Of a DNA stretch of 64,000 nucleotides, positions 1 to 9,906 are shown piece by piece (within the stretch, counting starts at the first letter, position 1; each line of letters opens with the position of its first letter). This stretch comes from Thiodiazotropha sp037384425 (GTDB taxonomy: Bacteria > Pseudomonadota > Gammaproteobacteria > Chromatiales > Chromatiaceae), in NCBI GenBank assembly GCA_037384425.1, contig JARROA010000001.1, positions 1-64,000 on the forward strand, read 5' to 3'. The notes beneath the pieces were generated by a model. The model was not told the DNA's origin. It was given only the letters and a program-made list of their open reading frames with translations, and made no database searches. Made by a program: the position numbers and the translations under genes.

Positions 1-50
1 CATTTCTCGCCAGCCATTCCGGTTCTGTTGGAACAGGACGCTTTGCCCGT

Positions 51-3000
51 CTATGGCTGGCGCCGCAACAGCTCCGAGAATTCCGTCGCATTCATCGCCT
101 GCCAGAACAGGTAGCCCTGGCCCTCGGTGCATCCCGCATCGCGCAGGAAATCGCTCTGCGCTTCGGTCTCGATGCCTTCTGCGATCACCTGCATGCCGAG
201 GTGTCGGCCCAGGTCCATGATCGAGCGCACGATGGTGGCGTCGTCGTGGGCATGCGGCAGATTGCAGACGAAGGAACGATCGATCTTGAGTCGGTGCACC
301 GGCAGTCGCTTGAGGTAGGAAAGCGAGGAGTAACCGGTACCGAAATCGTCGATCGCCAGCTGCACGCCGAGCGCGTTGAGGTCGGCGAGCGCGCGCATGG
401 CGTGCTCGGTGTCCTGCATGATCACGCTCTCGGTCAACTCGATTTCCAGGCATTCGGGTTCGATGTCGAAGTCGTCCAGGACACGCTGTACCAGCGCGGC
501 AAAGCCGCCGTGCCAGCCAAACTGGCTGCCCGAGACGTTCACCGCCAGCCGGGATAGGGCGATATCTTCGCGGCGCCATCGGTCGAGTTGCCGGCAGGCC
601 TGTTTCAACACCCATTCGCCGATGGCGATGATGATGCCGGTCTCTTCGGCGATCGGGATGAAGCTGCCCGGCATCAGTAGTCCGCGCTCGGGATGGTTCC
701 AGCGGATCAGGGCCTCGGCGCCGACGACCCTGCCGCTGGTCAGCGCTACCTGCGGCTGGAAATGCAATTCGAATTCCCGATGCTCGATGGCCCGGCGCAG
801 GTCGCGTTCCAGCGTCAGCCGTTCGGCGGCCGCCACGGCCAGGTCGGCGGAGAAGAACTGGTAGGTGTTGCGCCCCTGCTGCTTGGCCTGGTACATGGCG
901 GCGTCGGCATTACGCAGCAACTGGTCGGCATCCGAGGCGTCGTCCGGATAAAGCGAGATACCCAGGCTGCCTGTCGGATAGAGATCGTGGTCGTCGATCT
1001 GGAACGGCTGGCGAAACGCGGCCAGCAGCTTGTCGGCCACCACCGTCAGATCATGCATGCCGATCATGCCTTCCATGAGCAGGACGAATTCGTCGCCGCC
1101 GATCCGCCCGAAGGTGTCGCCGTCCCGCACCTGTTTGTTCAACCGCTCCGCCACCGCCTGCAGCAGGTGGTCACCGACCTGGTGGCTGAGACTGTCGTTG
1201 ATGGTCTTGAACTGGTCGAGATCGAGAAACAGCACGGCGACGCGGTCGCTGGAACGCTGGGCACGATCGATCGCATGCTGCACGCGGTCGTAGAACAGAC
1301 GCCGATTGGGCAGGCCGGTCAGGGCGTCGTGATGAGCGAGGAATTCGAGCTGCGATTCGGTACGCTTGCGCTCCTCGATCTCGGCCGTGAGCGACTGATT
1401 CAGGGTTTCCACACGTGCGTAGTAGCGCGACACCTCGATGGACGAGATGGCCTGTGCCGTGAGCAGCTGCAGGACCCTTGTGTGTGTGCGCGTGAAGGCA
1501 TGCGTGGCAAGGTTGTTCTCCAGATAGAGTATGCCGCCGAGGCTGCCGCGGTTGACGATCGGCAGGCAGAGCAGCGACTTGCAGCCGCGCCGAAGGATGC
1601 TGGCATCGGTGCCGAACACCGCGGACTTCGAGGCATCATCCAGATTCACGGCTTCCACGGTATGCGCCACGTACTGGACGACGCTGGCCGCGATATCGGG
1701 ACAGTCGCCGAGTTCGCGCCACTGCAAAACCTCCGCCACGTCGCGTTCGGCAAGCTGCGCCGCCACGACCCGCCACGCCGCGTCCTGCTCCAGTAGCAGG
1801 TAGCCGCACTGCGCCCCGGCCGTCTCCACGACCAGCGCGATCAGCCGCGCCAGCATGCGATCGGTCACCAGCTCGCCGGCCACCGTCTGTGCCGCCTTGA
1901 GGACCGACTGGATGTCCACTGCGTGCAGTCCGACGCTGCTACTGCTCGTGGAGTTGTCGTCGGCAGGCGGCGCCGGAAACAGCGAGATCAACGCCGGCGC
2001 CTGATCACGCAGCAGTTGCGCCACCTTCGCTTCGGCACCCCAGAATTCGTAGCGTTGCAAGGCCTGATGAAGATACATGGCGGCCAGGCGTGGCTTGCCT
2101 TGCCGCAGCCAGCATCCGGCGGCCAGCTCGTTGGCCAGCGCCTCGTCGGGGATGTGTATGGCATGCGTCGCGCCATCGATCGCGGCGTCGTAGGCGTCGA
2201 GCAGTGTGCCGTGATCCTGGCCATCGAGATCAGCGAGTTCCGCCTCGACGAGCAAATGCTTGGCACGATAATTCGTTGGGCTATGGCTCGCCCACTCGGC
2301 CAACTGGTCCCGGTACTCGACGATACGCGGGCGCGCTTCAGCGCGTTCCAGGCGTCCTTCCCGCACCGCACTGGCCAGCGCCAGCGCGTGTACGAAATGG
2401 TGCTGCGGAACCCAGGTCATGCCACCGACGCCGTTGAGGTTGGGTAGGGCCAGCTCCGCTGCCGCCAGCGCCTCGGCGGGCTTGCCAAGCAGCAGCGCGA
2501 GCTGCGCTTGCAGGATGTAGTAGAACGAAAGCACGGTGGCGTTGCCGGACTCGCGCCAGACATCGACCATGGCGCCGCCGCACTCGGCCGCGAGATCGGG
2601 CAGTTCCTCCTGCGGACGACGCAGGCCGACGATGCAGCCGGCAATGAGCAGGAAGGCATGGTGCGAATGTTCCTGGCGCAGCAGATTGCTGATATCGCGG
2701 AAGCGATCGACACTTTGTTCGAGCTCCATCAGCAACTGGCCCGCGAACAGGCCATTGCCATGAATATGGTTGATGGCGTAGGAGGCGAATTGCAGGTCCC
2801 CGGTCTCGACGCCGATGCGCCAGGCGCTCTCCAGCGGCGCCAGTGTGGCCGCGAGCGGCTCGCTCCAGTGCATGACGAAGGCGGCGTGGAAGAAGTTGAC
2901 TTGCGCACGCTGTGCCGTTTCGGTGCGCTCCGCCGCCTCTAGCGCCAAGTCCCCGATGGCGGACGCATCCTCGTAGCGTCGCAGCATCAGCGCCAGCAGC

Positions 3001-5795
3001 ATGGCATAGACGCAGAATCCGAAGGCGGCAAAGGGCGAGCGTCCGCCCCGCAGCACCTGACGCACCAGTTCGATCGCCAGGAAGGGAAACACCTCGTCGC
3101 CGGTAATGTAGGCAGCCGGTATCAAGTGGGTCAGCAGGCCGACAGACGCCAGCTTCCTCTCGTTCGTCATTTCCGGCTCTTTCAGGAAGTGGTCGAGCGT
3201 GCGGCCGGCAAGCATCTGCTCGATTTCCGCCACGCCCGCCAGCACGGCATCGGAAGAACGCTGCGAAGGAATCGTCACGTCCAGCTCGCCGAGTGCTTCT
3301 GTGCCTGTAGCCAGCGCTTCGGCCAGCTGGAAGGTGACGGTGCGTATGGCGATCAATTGCTCGGACACCCGGGTGCGCGCCAGGGTGTCGGGTGCCTCGG
3401 CCATCAGCTCGTGCAGCCGGCGCAACGCCCGTTCGCCGTCGCCGCAGCAGAAGTCGCTCTCGGCCTGATGCAGATGCAGTTCGAAGCGCAGCGCCGCCAG
3501 GCGCCGATCATCGCCGGCGCAAGTTGCCGCCAGCACTTCTCCCAGCTTGAAGAAATCGCGTGCCGCGGCGTACGCCATCGTTGCCTTGGCAATCCTGCCC
3601 GCCTCGAGGTTCAGCTCGGCCAGGCGCAGGCGCTCAACGCCGGATTCGATCAGCGGCGCGCCGAGATTGAGGTGCTGCACCGCCGGGAGCAGCGAGTCCC
3701 GCCCCTGTCGCCGGGCAAGCAGATGTTGGCCGAGCAGCCGATGGAGGCGCTGCGCCTGTTCGGGCAAGAGCGTCTGATAGACGGCCTGCTGGATGCGGTC
3801 ATGGGTGAAGCGGGCATGGCTGTTGAGGGTGGCGACCAAACCGTCCTCGACCGCCGGTGCCAGCAGCGCCCGCGAGTCTACCTGGTCGTTTGCGAGTGCG
3901 ACGTCGAGCAGTTCCAGCGCGAAGGTGTTGCCGATGCAGGCCGCCGTTTGGAGGGCGGCACGGGCATCGGCCGGCAGCTGCGCGATCTTACGCAACATCA
4001 GTTCGATGACGTTGTCGCTGATGTTGAGTGCGCGCACCCGCGAGTCGTCCCAGCGCCAGCTGCCGGCCTCGGCATCCCAGTGCAGCGCGCCTTCCTTGAC
4101 CAGGGTTTCCAGCACCTGGCGGATAAAGAAGGGATTGCCGTCGGTCTTGCCGTGGACCAATGCTGCCAGGGATACGACATCCTTCAGCGCAACGTCGAGA
4201 ACGTCGGCCAGCATGTGCTCCGTTTGCGTCAGGCTGAGCCCAGCCAGAGACAGCTGCCCGACTTGACGGCCGTCGTGCCGAAGGGACTCGATCAGATCCG
4301 GTAATGCCCGGTCGCCGGCAAGTTCGCCCGGACGATAGGCGCAAACGATCAGAAAATGCCGGCTTACCGCGCGCGTCATGATCGCGCTCATCAGTTCCAG
4401 CGAGGCGGCATCGGCCCATTGCAGGTCGTCGAGAAACAGCACCAGTGGATGCTCGGCAGCCACCAGACAATGGAAGAAACCCAGCAGCGTCACGGCAAAG
4501 CGATTGGCTGATTCCAGCGTCGGCAACGGCGGTGGCATCGGTTGCGGTCCGATGACCGCTTCCAGCGCCGGCACAAACTCGACCATCAGGCCGGCATTGC
4601 TGCCCAACGATTCCAGGACACGACGACGAAACAACGCCAGTTCGGCGGGCGTGCCGCCGAGCAGTTGATAACAGAACTGCGTGAATGCCTCTGCGAACGC
4701 TGCGTAGGGAATCGCACGCAAGGTCTGGTCGAACTTGCCGCCGATGAAGCGCCCGCCGGCGGCAGCGGCCGGAAAGCGCAATTCGCTGACCAGCGCCGTC
4801 TTGCCGGCGCCGGCGAAGCCGGCCACGAGCAGCAGTCCGGGTTCGCCGGCGATTGCCTGCGCCAGCGCCGAACGCAGAGACTCCCGCTCCGGCTCACGGC
4901 CATAGAGGTGCGGCGGAAAACGCAGGTGCCCTGAATGGTCTGCCCGTCCGAGCGGAAAGGGTTGCACGTTACCGTTCTCACGCAGGTCGGCCAGACAATG
5001 CTCCAGGTCGTGGCACAGCCCGCGTACCGTTTGATAGCGATCGTCGGGGACCTTGGCCAGCAGACTCATGACGATGTCCGACACGATCTGCGGCAGCTCC
5101 GGCACGCGCCAGCGCGGCGCGTCGGGAACGCGCGCGAGATGGGCGTGAATCCAGCCGGCGGCATCTTCTGCTTGAAAGGGCAGCTCGCCGGTCAACATCT
5201 CGTAGAGCACCACACCGAACGAGTAGAGATCGCTGCGGGCGTCCACCGGCAGGTCGATACGGCCGGTCTGCTCAGGTGAAAGGTAGGGTAGCTGGCCCTC
5301 GACGGCGGCCACGCGCTCTGCATTGTGGTGGTGGCCGTGCGTGGCCAGGCCGAGATCAATGAAGACGGCGCGCTCGCCAGTGTCGGTTACCAGCAGATTG
5401 CTGGCGGCGATGTCGCGATGGAGGACGCCGGCGGTATGTATCGCTTCCAACGTCGTTGCGGCGGAGAGCGCCAGGCGCAGGACGTTTTCCGGATGGCGAT
5501 TCGCCGGGACCTGAAAGTAGGACTTGAAGGTCTTGCCGGCGACGTAGCGCAGTTCGATGGCTGGACGTTGCTTCCAGGTAGTGCGGCCGACGACTTCGCG
5601 CACGTTGGCGTGATGCAGCAGACTGCCGATGGTGTACTCGTGGTCGAGTCGTGCCAGCACCGAGGGGGACGGAAGGGCCGCCGTCGGGTACTTGACCACC
5701 ACCGCACCGACATCAGGTAGTTCGACCAGCTCCAGGGTGAACTTGCTGCCAGTGTGAATCAACAGCCCGGAATCCAATACTGTCCCCCTTACCAA
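51..5795 (-). CDS. Giant signalling protein: Ser/Thr kinase - ATPase - GAF - GGDEF - EAL
   Basis: A 1914-residue multidomain regulator. Residues about 1-270 form a eukaryotic-type Ser/Thr kinase with the HRD loop near 124 (HRDIAASNLL), DLG in place of DFG, and an SPEQ activation segment. A large NTPase follows (Walker A GFAGAGKT near 324, Walker B LFLDDLQWAD near 451), then a long helical, TPR-like region. A GAF domain lies at about 1293-1440, a GGDEF domain near 1564 with the intact motif GGDEF, and an EAL domain near 1692 (GAEALIRW). It probably links an upstream signal to c-di-GMP turnover. The kinase-ATPase-GAF order is known from cyanobacterial-type multifunctional kinases, which usually end in a histidine kinase; here GGDEF-EAL replaces it. 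The listed start is TTG; a second TTG at 5777 has a better ribosome site (AAGGGGG) and may be the true start. Confidence 0.9.
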   Translation of the reverse strand: MVRGTVLDSGLLIHTGSKFTLELVELPDVGAVVVKYPTAALPSPSVLARLDHEYTIGSLLHHANVREVVGRTTWKQRPAIELRYVAGKTFKSYFQVPANRHPENVLRLALSAATTLEAIHTAGVLHRDIAASNLLVTDTGERAVFIDLGLATHGHHHNAERVAAVEGQLPYLSPEQTGRIDLPVDARSDLYSFGVVLYEMLTGELPFQAEDAAGWIHAHLARVPDAPRWRVPELPQIVSDIVMSLLAKVPDDRYQTVRGLCHDLEHCLADLRENGNVQPFPLGRADHSGHLRFPPHLYGREPERESLRSALAQAIAGEPGLLLVAGFAGAGKTALVSELRFPAAAAGGRFIGGKFDQTLRAIPYAAFAEAFTQFCYQLLGGTPAELALFRRRVLESLGSNAGLMVEFVPALEAVIGPQPMPPPLPTLESANRFAVTLLGFFHCLVAAEHPLVLFLDDLQWADAASLELMSAIMTRAVSRHFLIVCAYRPGELAGDRALPDLIESLRHDGRQVGQLSLAGLSLTQTEHMLADVLDVALKDVVSLAALVHGKTDGNPFFIRQVLETLVKEGALHWDAEAGSWRWDDSRVRALNISDNVIELMLRKIAQLPADARAALQTAACIGNTFALELLDVALANDQVDSRALLAPAVEDGLVATLNSHARFTHDRIQQAVYQTLLPEQAQRLHRLLGQHLLARRQGRDSLLPAVQHLNLGAPLIESGVERLRLAELNLEAGRIAKATMAYAAARDFFKLGEVLAATCAGDDRRLAALRFELHLHQAESDFCCGDGERALRRLHELMAEAPDTLARTRVSEQLIAIRTVTFQLAEALATGTEALGELDVTIPSQRSSDAVLAGVAEIEQMLAGRTLDHFLKEPEMTNERKLASVGLLTHLIPAAYITGDEVFPFLAIELVRQVLRGGRSPFAAFGFCVYAMLLALMLRRYEDASAIGDLALEAAERTETAQRAQVNFFHAAFVMHWSEPLAATLAPLESAWRIGVETGDLQFASYAINHIHGNGLFAGQLLMELEQSVDRFRDISNLLRQEHSHHAFLLIAGCIVGLRRPQEELPDLAAECGGAMVDVWRESGNATVLSFYYILQAQLALLLGKPAEALAAAELALPNLNGVGGMTWVPQHHFVHALALASAVREGRLERAEARPRIVEYRDQLAEWASHSPTNYRAKHLLVEAELADLDGQDHGTLLDAYDAAIDGATHAIHIPDEALANELAAGCWLRQGKPRLAAMYLHQALQRYEFWGAEAKVAQLLRDQAPALISLFPAPPADDNSTSSSSVGLHAVDIQSVLKAAQTVAGELVTDRMLARLIALVVETAGAQCGYLLLEQDAAWRVVAAQLAERDVAEVLQWRELGDCPDIAASVVQYVAHTVEAVNLDDASKSAVFGTDASILRRGCKSLLCLPIVNRGSLGGILYLENNLATHAFTRTHTRVLQLLTAQAISSIEVSRYYARVETLNQSLTAEIEERKRTESQLEFLAHHDALTGLPNRRLFYDRVQHAIDRAQRSSDRVAVLFLDLDQFKTINDSLSHQVGDHLLQAVAERLNKQVRDGDTFGRIGGDEFVLLMEGMIGMHDLTVVADKLLAAFRQPFQIDDHDLYPTGSLGISLYPDDASDADQLLRNADAAMYQAKQQGRNTYQFFSADLAVAAAERLTLERDLRRAIEHREFELHFQPQVALTSGRVVGAEALIRWNHPERGLLMPGSFIPIAEETGIIIAIGEWVLKQACRQLDRWRREDIALSRLAVNVSGSQFGWHGGFAALVQRVLDDFDIEPECLEIELTESVIMQDTEHAMRALADLNALGVQLAIDDFGTGYSSLSYLKRLPVHRLKIDRSFVCNLPHAHDDATIVRSIMDLGRHLGMQVIAEGIETEAQSDFLRDAGCTEGQGYLFWQAMNATEFSELLRRQP

Positions 5796-5987
5796 CAGTC
5801 TTATGGAGGCTGGCGCAATTATGACACTGTCGAAACTTGCGAGTCTATGTTTGGTATAGGCGTAACATCACTCTGCATCATCGGAGTACAGTACGTCGTG
5901 TGCATCGGGTGCGGGCAGGATGAAGTGTAGATGGTCTGTTCGTTGGCCTGAGAAGCTGATAGCAATCCAACGCTATCCTCAACAAAA

Positions 5988-6041
5988 CGGGGCCGGATCT
6001 TAATTTTCCTTAATATGAGTAGGAACTGTATTCTGGCCCCG
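5988..6041. repeat. REP-like imperfect palindrome, copy 1
   Basis: The ends cggggccgga and tctggccccg pair with one mismatch around an AT-rich centre containing cttaattttcc. The unit aligns along its length with the one at 7777-7826. It lies just past the stop of the FAD oxidoreductase and could act as a terminator or be a REP/transposase-linked repeat. Function is inferred. Confidence 0.6.
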
Positions 6042-6083
6042 CTTTCGCATCTTTTGCCTCTCGATGTCTATAGTTGTCGACGC

Positions 6084-7544
6084 TCAGTCATACATATCGT
6101 GAATCAGTGTCTCAGCTGCAAAAATACCGGACATCCCTGCGCCGACAACACCGAACCCTGGCCATGTGGTCTGGCCGGCCTGATACAAACCGCGAATCGG
6201 GGTGCGGTATTTGAATAGCGCAGCAGGACCCGCTGCTGGCGAAAGGCCGTACATCGCTCCTGAATATAAATGAAGGCTATCCTGAAATTCTTTGGGGCTC
6301 AGAACACGGTAGGTCGCAAGGTCAATAGAATATTCGCGTCGCAGCATCTCCAGCGTTTTGGCTACAACGGTTTTCTTGCGATCCTCGTTCCACTCCTCCG
6401 GTACAATATCCTGCCTGATCGATGGGAATGCATCGACAATGCTGCAGCCGTCTGGCGCCAATTTCGGAAGTGTCACTGTCGGTATCGTATAAGTCAACCA
6501 GCGCACATCGTCTCCGGCTGTTTGAAAGATCTGCGATTGGTCGTCAAGCCATGGAATCACACAATTAATATGGCTACGAGCTTCAATTTTGTTGCGGAGT
6601 CCGAGCTGCAACACAAACCCCCTGTAAGACATTGGCGAGCGCCGCACCTTACGCATCATGCGTGATGGTACATCGGTTTCAGACAACAAGGCGCCGTAGG
6701 TATGCATGGCACTGACACTCGAAATCACGGCATCGACTTCGACCACGCCCTCTTCAGCCACGTCAACCGCATAGGCGCGACCGTTTCTGACCAGAATGCG
6801 TTGAATGGCGGAATTGAGATGGAGGCTTCCTCCTTGCGCTTGAATGGCTTCGCTGAAAACCTCTGGGATGCGCCCCATCCCCTCTGTGGGTAGGAAATAT
6901 CCGTCTCTCAACATCGCTGCCAGTCCCAGCAGCGATGCGGCAGGCATCTTGTCAGGTGGTACGCCGGCATACAATAGCGCGCCTCCAAATGCGGCTCGCA
7001 CCGCCTCACTGGTAAAGCTGCGCTTCAACTGCCATGCTGCGGTACCGCGCAATTTGGCGAAATGGCGCATGCTTTTGACTATTAAATGCGATAACGACAG
7101 CGGATGAACCAGGATGTCATCGGTGAATAGACGGACTATCGACTCCCATTCGCTGAGGAAGGCCGTTACTTCCGATTGCGCAAGGGCTGTCTCCGCGACA
7201 CCCTGGGGTGAGTGGACGGTAACGCTCGGTCCACTGGCGATATCCACGATAGTGCCATCCGGTAAGGTGGCAGACTGCATGTGGGAGATTGCTTTTAGCG
7301 GTAGCAGACTTGTTCGGTCCAGCCTTAATGCTTCGAACAGGTAATCCAGCATCTTAGGCATGGTGAGGTAAACAGCGCCGTCGTTGAGTGTGTAACCCCC
7401 GATATGCGTATGTGCACAACAACCGCCAACTTTGCTGTTTGCTTCGAACAGCCTGACCTCAAATCCTTCCGAGCAGAGCTTCTTGGCAGCGGCCAGTCCG
7501 GCCATGCCGGCACCAATGATCGCAACCGTCCTTTTACCGGCCAT
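6084..7544 (-). CDS. FAD-dependent oxidoreductase, phytoene desaturase/amine oxidase-like
   Basis: A 486-residue flavoprotein. It opens with a Rossmann FAD-binding motif, VAIIGAGMAGLAAAKK, followed by the acidic residue ending the second strand (LFEANSKVGG). It closes with the typical second FAD motif, GQTTWPGFGVVGAGMSG, seen in CrtI-like carotenoid desaturases and isomerases. Substrate is unknown, and no other carotenoid genes are nearby. The start at 7544 is preferred over an upstream in-frame codon because AGAAGG lies 6 bases before it and the FAD motif follows at once. Codon use and GC are lower than in the glycogen and betaine loci. Confidence 0.8.
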   Translation of the reverse strand: MAGKRTVAIIGAGMAGLAAAKKLCSEGFEVRLFEANSKVGGCCAHTHIGGYTLNDGAVYLTMPKMLDYLFEALRLDRTSLLPLKAISHMQSATLPDGTIVDIASGPSVTVHSPQGVAETALAQSEVTAFLSEWESIVRLFTDDILVHPLSLSHLIVKSMRHFAKLRGTAAWQLKRSFTSEAVRAAFGGALLYAGVPPDKMPAASLLGLAAMLRDGYFLPTEGMGRIPEVFSEAIQAQGGSLHLNSAIQRILVRNGRAYAVDVAEEGVVEVDAVISSVSAMHTYGALLSETDVPSRMMRKVRRSPMSYRGFVLQLGLRNKIEARSHINCVIPWLDDQSQIFQTAGDDVRWLTYTIPTVTLPKLAPDGCSIVDAFPSIRQDIVPEEWNEDRKKTVVAKTLEMLRREYSIDLATYRVLSPKEFQDSLHLYSGAMYGLSPAAGPAALFKYRTPIRGLYQAGQTTWPGFGVVGAGMSGIFAAETLIHDMYD

Positions 7545-7776
7545 GTGCGACCTTCTCGAACAGTCGGAATTGCCATGTCTCTGGATTCCAAGCGACATGC
7601 CTCCCTGTCATATTCATCGATCCATCGCTCATACAATTCTCCATTGCATGTGACTAATCCGCTACACGCATCCAAATGCGTGGATCCCAAGGTTCTTGGA
7701 AAGTCCGTGTAGAGCTGTTGCTGGAAAATACACATCAGTTTTGTGCAGGTCCGGCAGGAATGCAAGTAGCAACAAA

Positions 7777-7826
7777 GGGTCAGAGCTTAATTTTCCGTAA
7801 AATCTGAGGAACCTGTGATCTGACCC
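7777..7826. repeat. REP-like imperfect palindrome, copy 2, overlapping a gene end
   Basis: The arms gggtcagag and atctgaccc flank cttaattttccgtaaaat. It resembles copy 1 at 5988-6041. The stop codon and last codons of the next minus-strand gene lie inside this repeat, so the repeat supplies the protein's C-terminus. From memory, gggtcagagcttaatttt-type palindromes are common intergenic repeats in gammaproteobacteria. Confidence 0.6.
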
Positions 7827-8556
7827 CTGTTTCTGCAGATGCCGGCTCACTTTCTTGTAACTCTTGATCATATGCCATGGGAGTGAATTCAACTGTACTT
7901 TCTGACATCCGCCAATTCGGCCGGGCAAACAGGCCGACGAGCAGTAGGCCAATGAGAATGTGTACCCCGACAGCAGCAGCAAAGACTTGCGTTTTCCCAG
8001 CAAGTAACTGTTCAGGGCCTGGAATGGTGGCGGAATAGAATGAGAGCGTAGCCAGATTCAATAGAATGATTACCGCCAACAACGCCCTGGTGCCGCGAAA
8101 AATCCACCAACAGCAGATGCCATAGAGCGTTTCAACGCACAGAGCCAGCAAGGGTGCGCTGTACAAACTCAAACCAAATTTAGATGTGGTAATCCCTGGG
8201 ATGATGGCAATGTCATTAACGTGGGTTGCCAAGTCAAGCACTATATGTGATGCCACTGCAGCGCCAAGTGCGATTCCCCAATAGGGATTGTGTAGCAGCT
8301 TAGACGTCACCCACCATACTAAGACGGCAAGCAATACGGTCGATGCCATGGAGTGGGACCATGGCATGTGAGCCAGATGGATATCGTTAAGCGCCTTGAC
8401 TTGTGGCTCTGTAGTGGTGACCTCCACGCCAAGCAGGTTAAAAGCTACCCATAAAAATTCCACCAATTGTACAGCGATGAGAACAGGACCGATGGGAACT
8501 CCGGGCCATTTTCTGTTGATGAGCAGTGCGGTAGCTGCGTGATTGATCGCATTCAT
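7780..8556 (-). CDS. Multi-pass inner-membrane protein, metal-dependent hydrolase-like (YdjM/DUF457 type)
   Basis: A 258-residue membrane protein with about six hydrophobic segments. The arrangement of histidines and acids (MPWSHS near 67, then ASHIVLDLATH near 104) resembles YdjM/DUF457 membrane proteins, which are annotated as putative metal-dependent hydrolases; this match is tentative. The ATG at 8556 has AGAGGT 8 bases upstream. The last roughly 17 residues (after SAETG) are encoded by a REP-like repeat, so the natural C-terminus may have been replaced. It lies between two FAD oxidoreductases on the same strand, but with gaps of 80 to 235 bases, so co-transcription is uncertain. Confidence 0.65.
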   Translation of the reverse strand: MNAINHAATALLINRKWPGVPIGPVLIAVQLVEFLWVAFNLLGVEVTTTEPQVKALNDIHLAHMPWSHSMASTVLLAVLVWWVTSKLLHNPYWGIALGAAVASHIVLDLATHVNDIAIIPGITTSKFGLSLYSAPLLALCVETLYGICCWWIFRGTRALLAVIILLNLATLSFYSATIPGPEQLLAGKTQVFAAAVGVHILIGLLLVGLFARPNWRMSESTVEFTPMAYDQELQESEPASAETGVRSQVPQILRKIKL

Positions 8557-8636
8557 TGACTGTTACCTCTGATTGGTTTTTTTAACAGGGCGTATACCCT
8601 ATTGTGTAACGCAGCGTAATATTCACTGTCACAGCG

Positions 8637-9797
8637 TTAGTCTGATGCCAGTGCGATCTGCTTGAAAATCTGTTGCTTGCCAAGTGCAGGAGAGGGGGGA
8701 ATGATCCATTCGCTGTTAATGCGCTGCTTTATTTCCTTCCCCTCCTCTCGGCTCTTCTCTACCACACGCTCCCAGCCGGTGGTATAGACTGCACCCCATC
8801 GCCCTAGGTCGATACAGGTGGCATAGAAGGGTTGGCTGTACTTCTTCTGTTCATTGCCCAGGAGATCGTGCAGTGCGTTATATCCGGCAAAGAGCCCCAG
8901 CTGTATGGCATGCTGGCAGGAGAGATACGTGGCATGTTGGTCGTCTGCGAGTGCATGGGCTGTATCGCCTGCAGCAAAAATACCGTCCATACCCGTCACC
9001 TTCAGATCACTATCCACTTTCAACCTCCCGTATGCATCGTATTCACCGCTTATGCATCGGGTCAGCGGGCTTGCGACCAGGCCCGTCGCCATTATCACTG
9101 TGCGGCTATTGATTTGCTCTCCGCTTGCCAGCTGAACGGCATCGGGCAGAATCGACACCACCTTGGTATCGAGGCGGGTTTCGATTTTGCTCTCGGTGAC
9201 CGCTTCCTCAATGAGCGGCATAAGGGTGTGACCTAATTCACTACCTATCTTTGCTGTCTGATCGACCAGGATGATGCGCATTTCGGCCCCTAGGCGACTA
9301 CGCAATTCGGTGGCAAGCTCCAGCCCGGTAAACCCCGCACCAACGATGACGATGGATGTGGCGGCAGTATCGTTGGCTGAAAGTTGCTCCAGGTGGCGAT
9401 CCAGTCGCTCAGTCTCTGCGAAGTTGTCGATGGACCAGGCATTCTCGCGTGCGCCGGGTATCGGGAGTTGTCGCAACTCACTACCAGTGGCCAGGATCAG
9501 GCGATCATAGTGTCGCGTTTCACCATTGGCACAACGGTAGGTGCGCGCCGCCGGGTCAATATCACTCACCTCAGCCTGCCTGAAGTCAACACCAATCTCC
9601 TTCATCAGTGGCGCCAAGGGAACACGCAATGCGTCACTGGCTCCCTGATAGAGACGAGGGCGTATGATCAGGTCGGGCGTCTTGCTGATGAGTTCGATAT
9701 CGATTGCCTCCGCACCATGAGAGTGGCGTTCTGCCGCGGCACTCATCGCAGCCCAAACGCCGGCAAACCCACCGCCTAATATATGGATTTCTTGCAT
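8637..9797 (-). CDS. NADH dehydrogenase-like (NDH-2 family) FAD/NAD oxidoreductase
   Basis: A 386-residue pyridine nucleotide-disulfide-type flavoprotein of the single-subunit NADH:quinone oxidoreductase family. FAD motif at the start (IHILGGGFAGVWAA), an ATG-type motif (LILATGSEL), an NAD-binding Rossmann motif in the middle (IVIVGAGFTGLELA), and the FAD-contacting segment GIFAAGDTAHA. It would pass electrons from NAD(P)H to a quinone or another acceptor at the membrane; the partner is not evident. The start at 9797 is chosen because AAGGAGT lies just upstream and the FAD motif begins at residue 3. It is divergent from a LysR gene 109 bases away, which probably regulates it. Confidence 0.82.
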   Translation of the reverse strand: MQEIHILGGGFAGVWAAMSAAAERHSHGAEAIDIELISKTPDLIIRPRLYQGASDALRVPLAPLMKEIGVDFRQAEVSDIDPAARTYRCANGETRHYDRLILATGSELRQLPIPGARENAWSIDNFAETERLDRHLEQLSANDTAATSIVIVGAGFTGLELATELRSRLGAEMRIILVDQTAKIGSELGHTLMPLIEEAVTESKIETRLDTKVVSILPDAVQLASGEQINSRTVIMATGLVASPLTRCISGEYDAYGRLKVDSDLKVTGMDGIFAAGDTAHALADDQHATYLSCQHAIQLGLFAGYNALHDLLGNEQKKYSQPFYATCIDLGRWGAVYTTGWERVVEKSREEGKEIKQRINSEWIIPPSPALGKQQIFKQIALASD

Positions 9798-9906
9798 CAC
9801 AGACTCCTTTTTGGGAATGACTGAAGAAGTGCCAGTAACAGTAGAGGTTACGAAATTGCAAATAAAGTTGTAATATCGATAACTATACTTACAGGAATGC
9901 AAGCTT

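Noticed and set aside
1..50. Possible start of another minus-strand gene at base 3
   Set aside because: A cat triplet is present, but too little sequence remains to tell.
3126..4304. Long plus-strand open frame (392 codons)
   Set aside because: It lies wholly inside the minus-strand giant signalling gene, with no family or ribosome site; a shadow in GC-rich DNA.
7545..7765. Extra N-terminal codons before the FAD oxidoreductase and an overlapping 146-codon frame
   Set aside because: The FAD motif and ribosome site place the start at 7544; the other frame has no known family.
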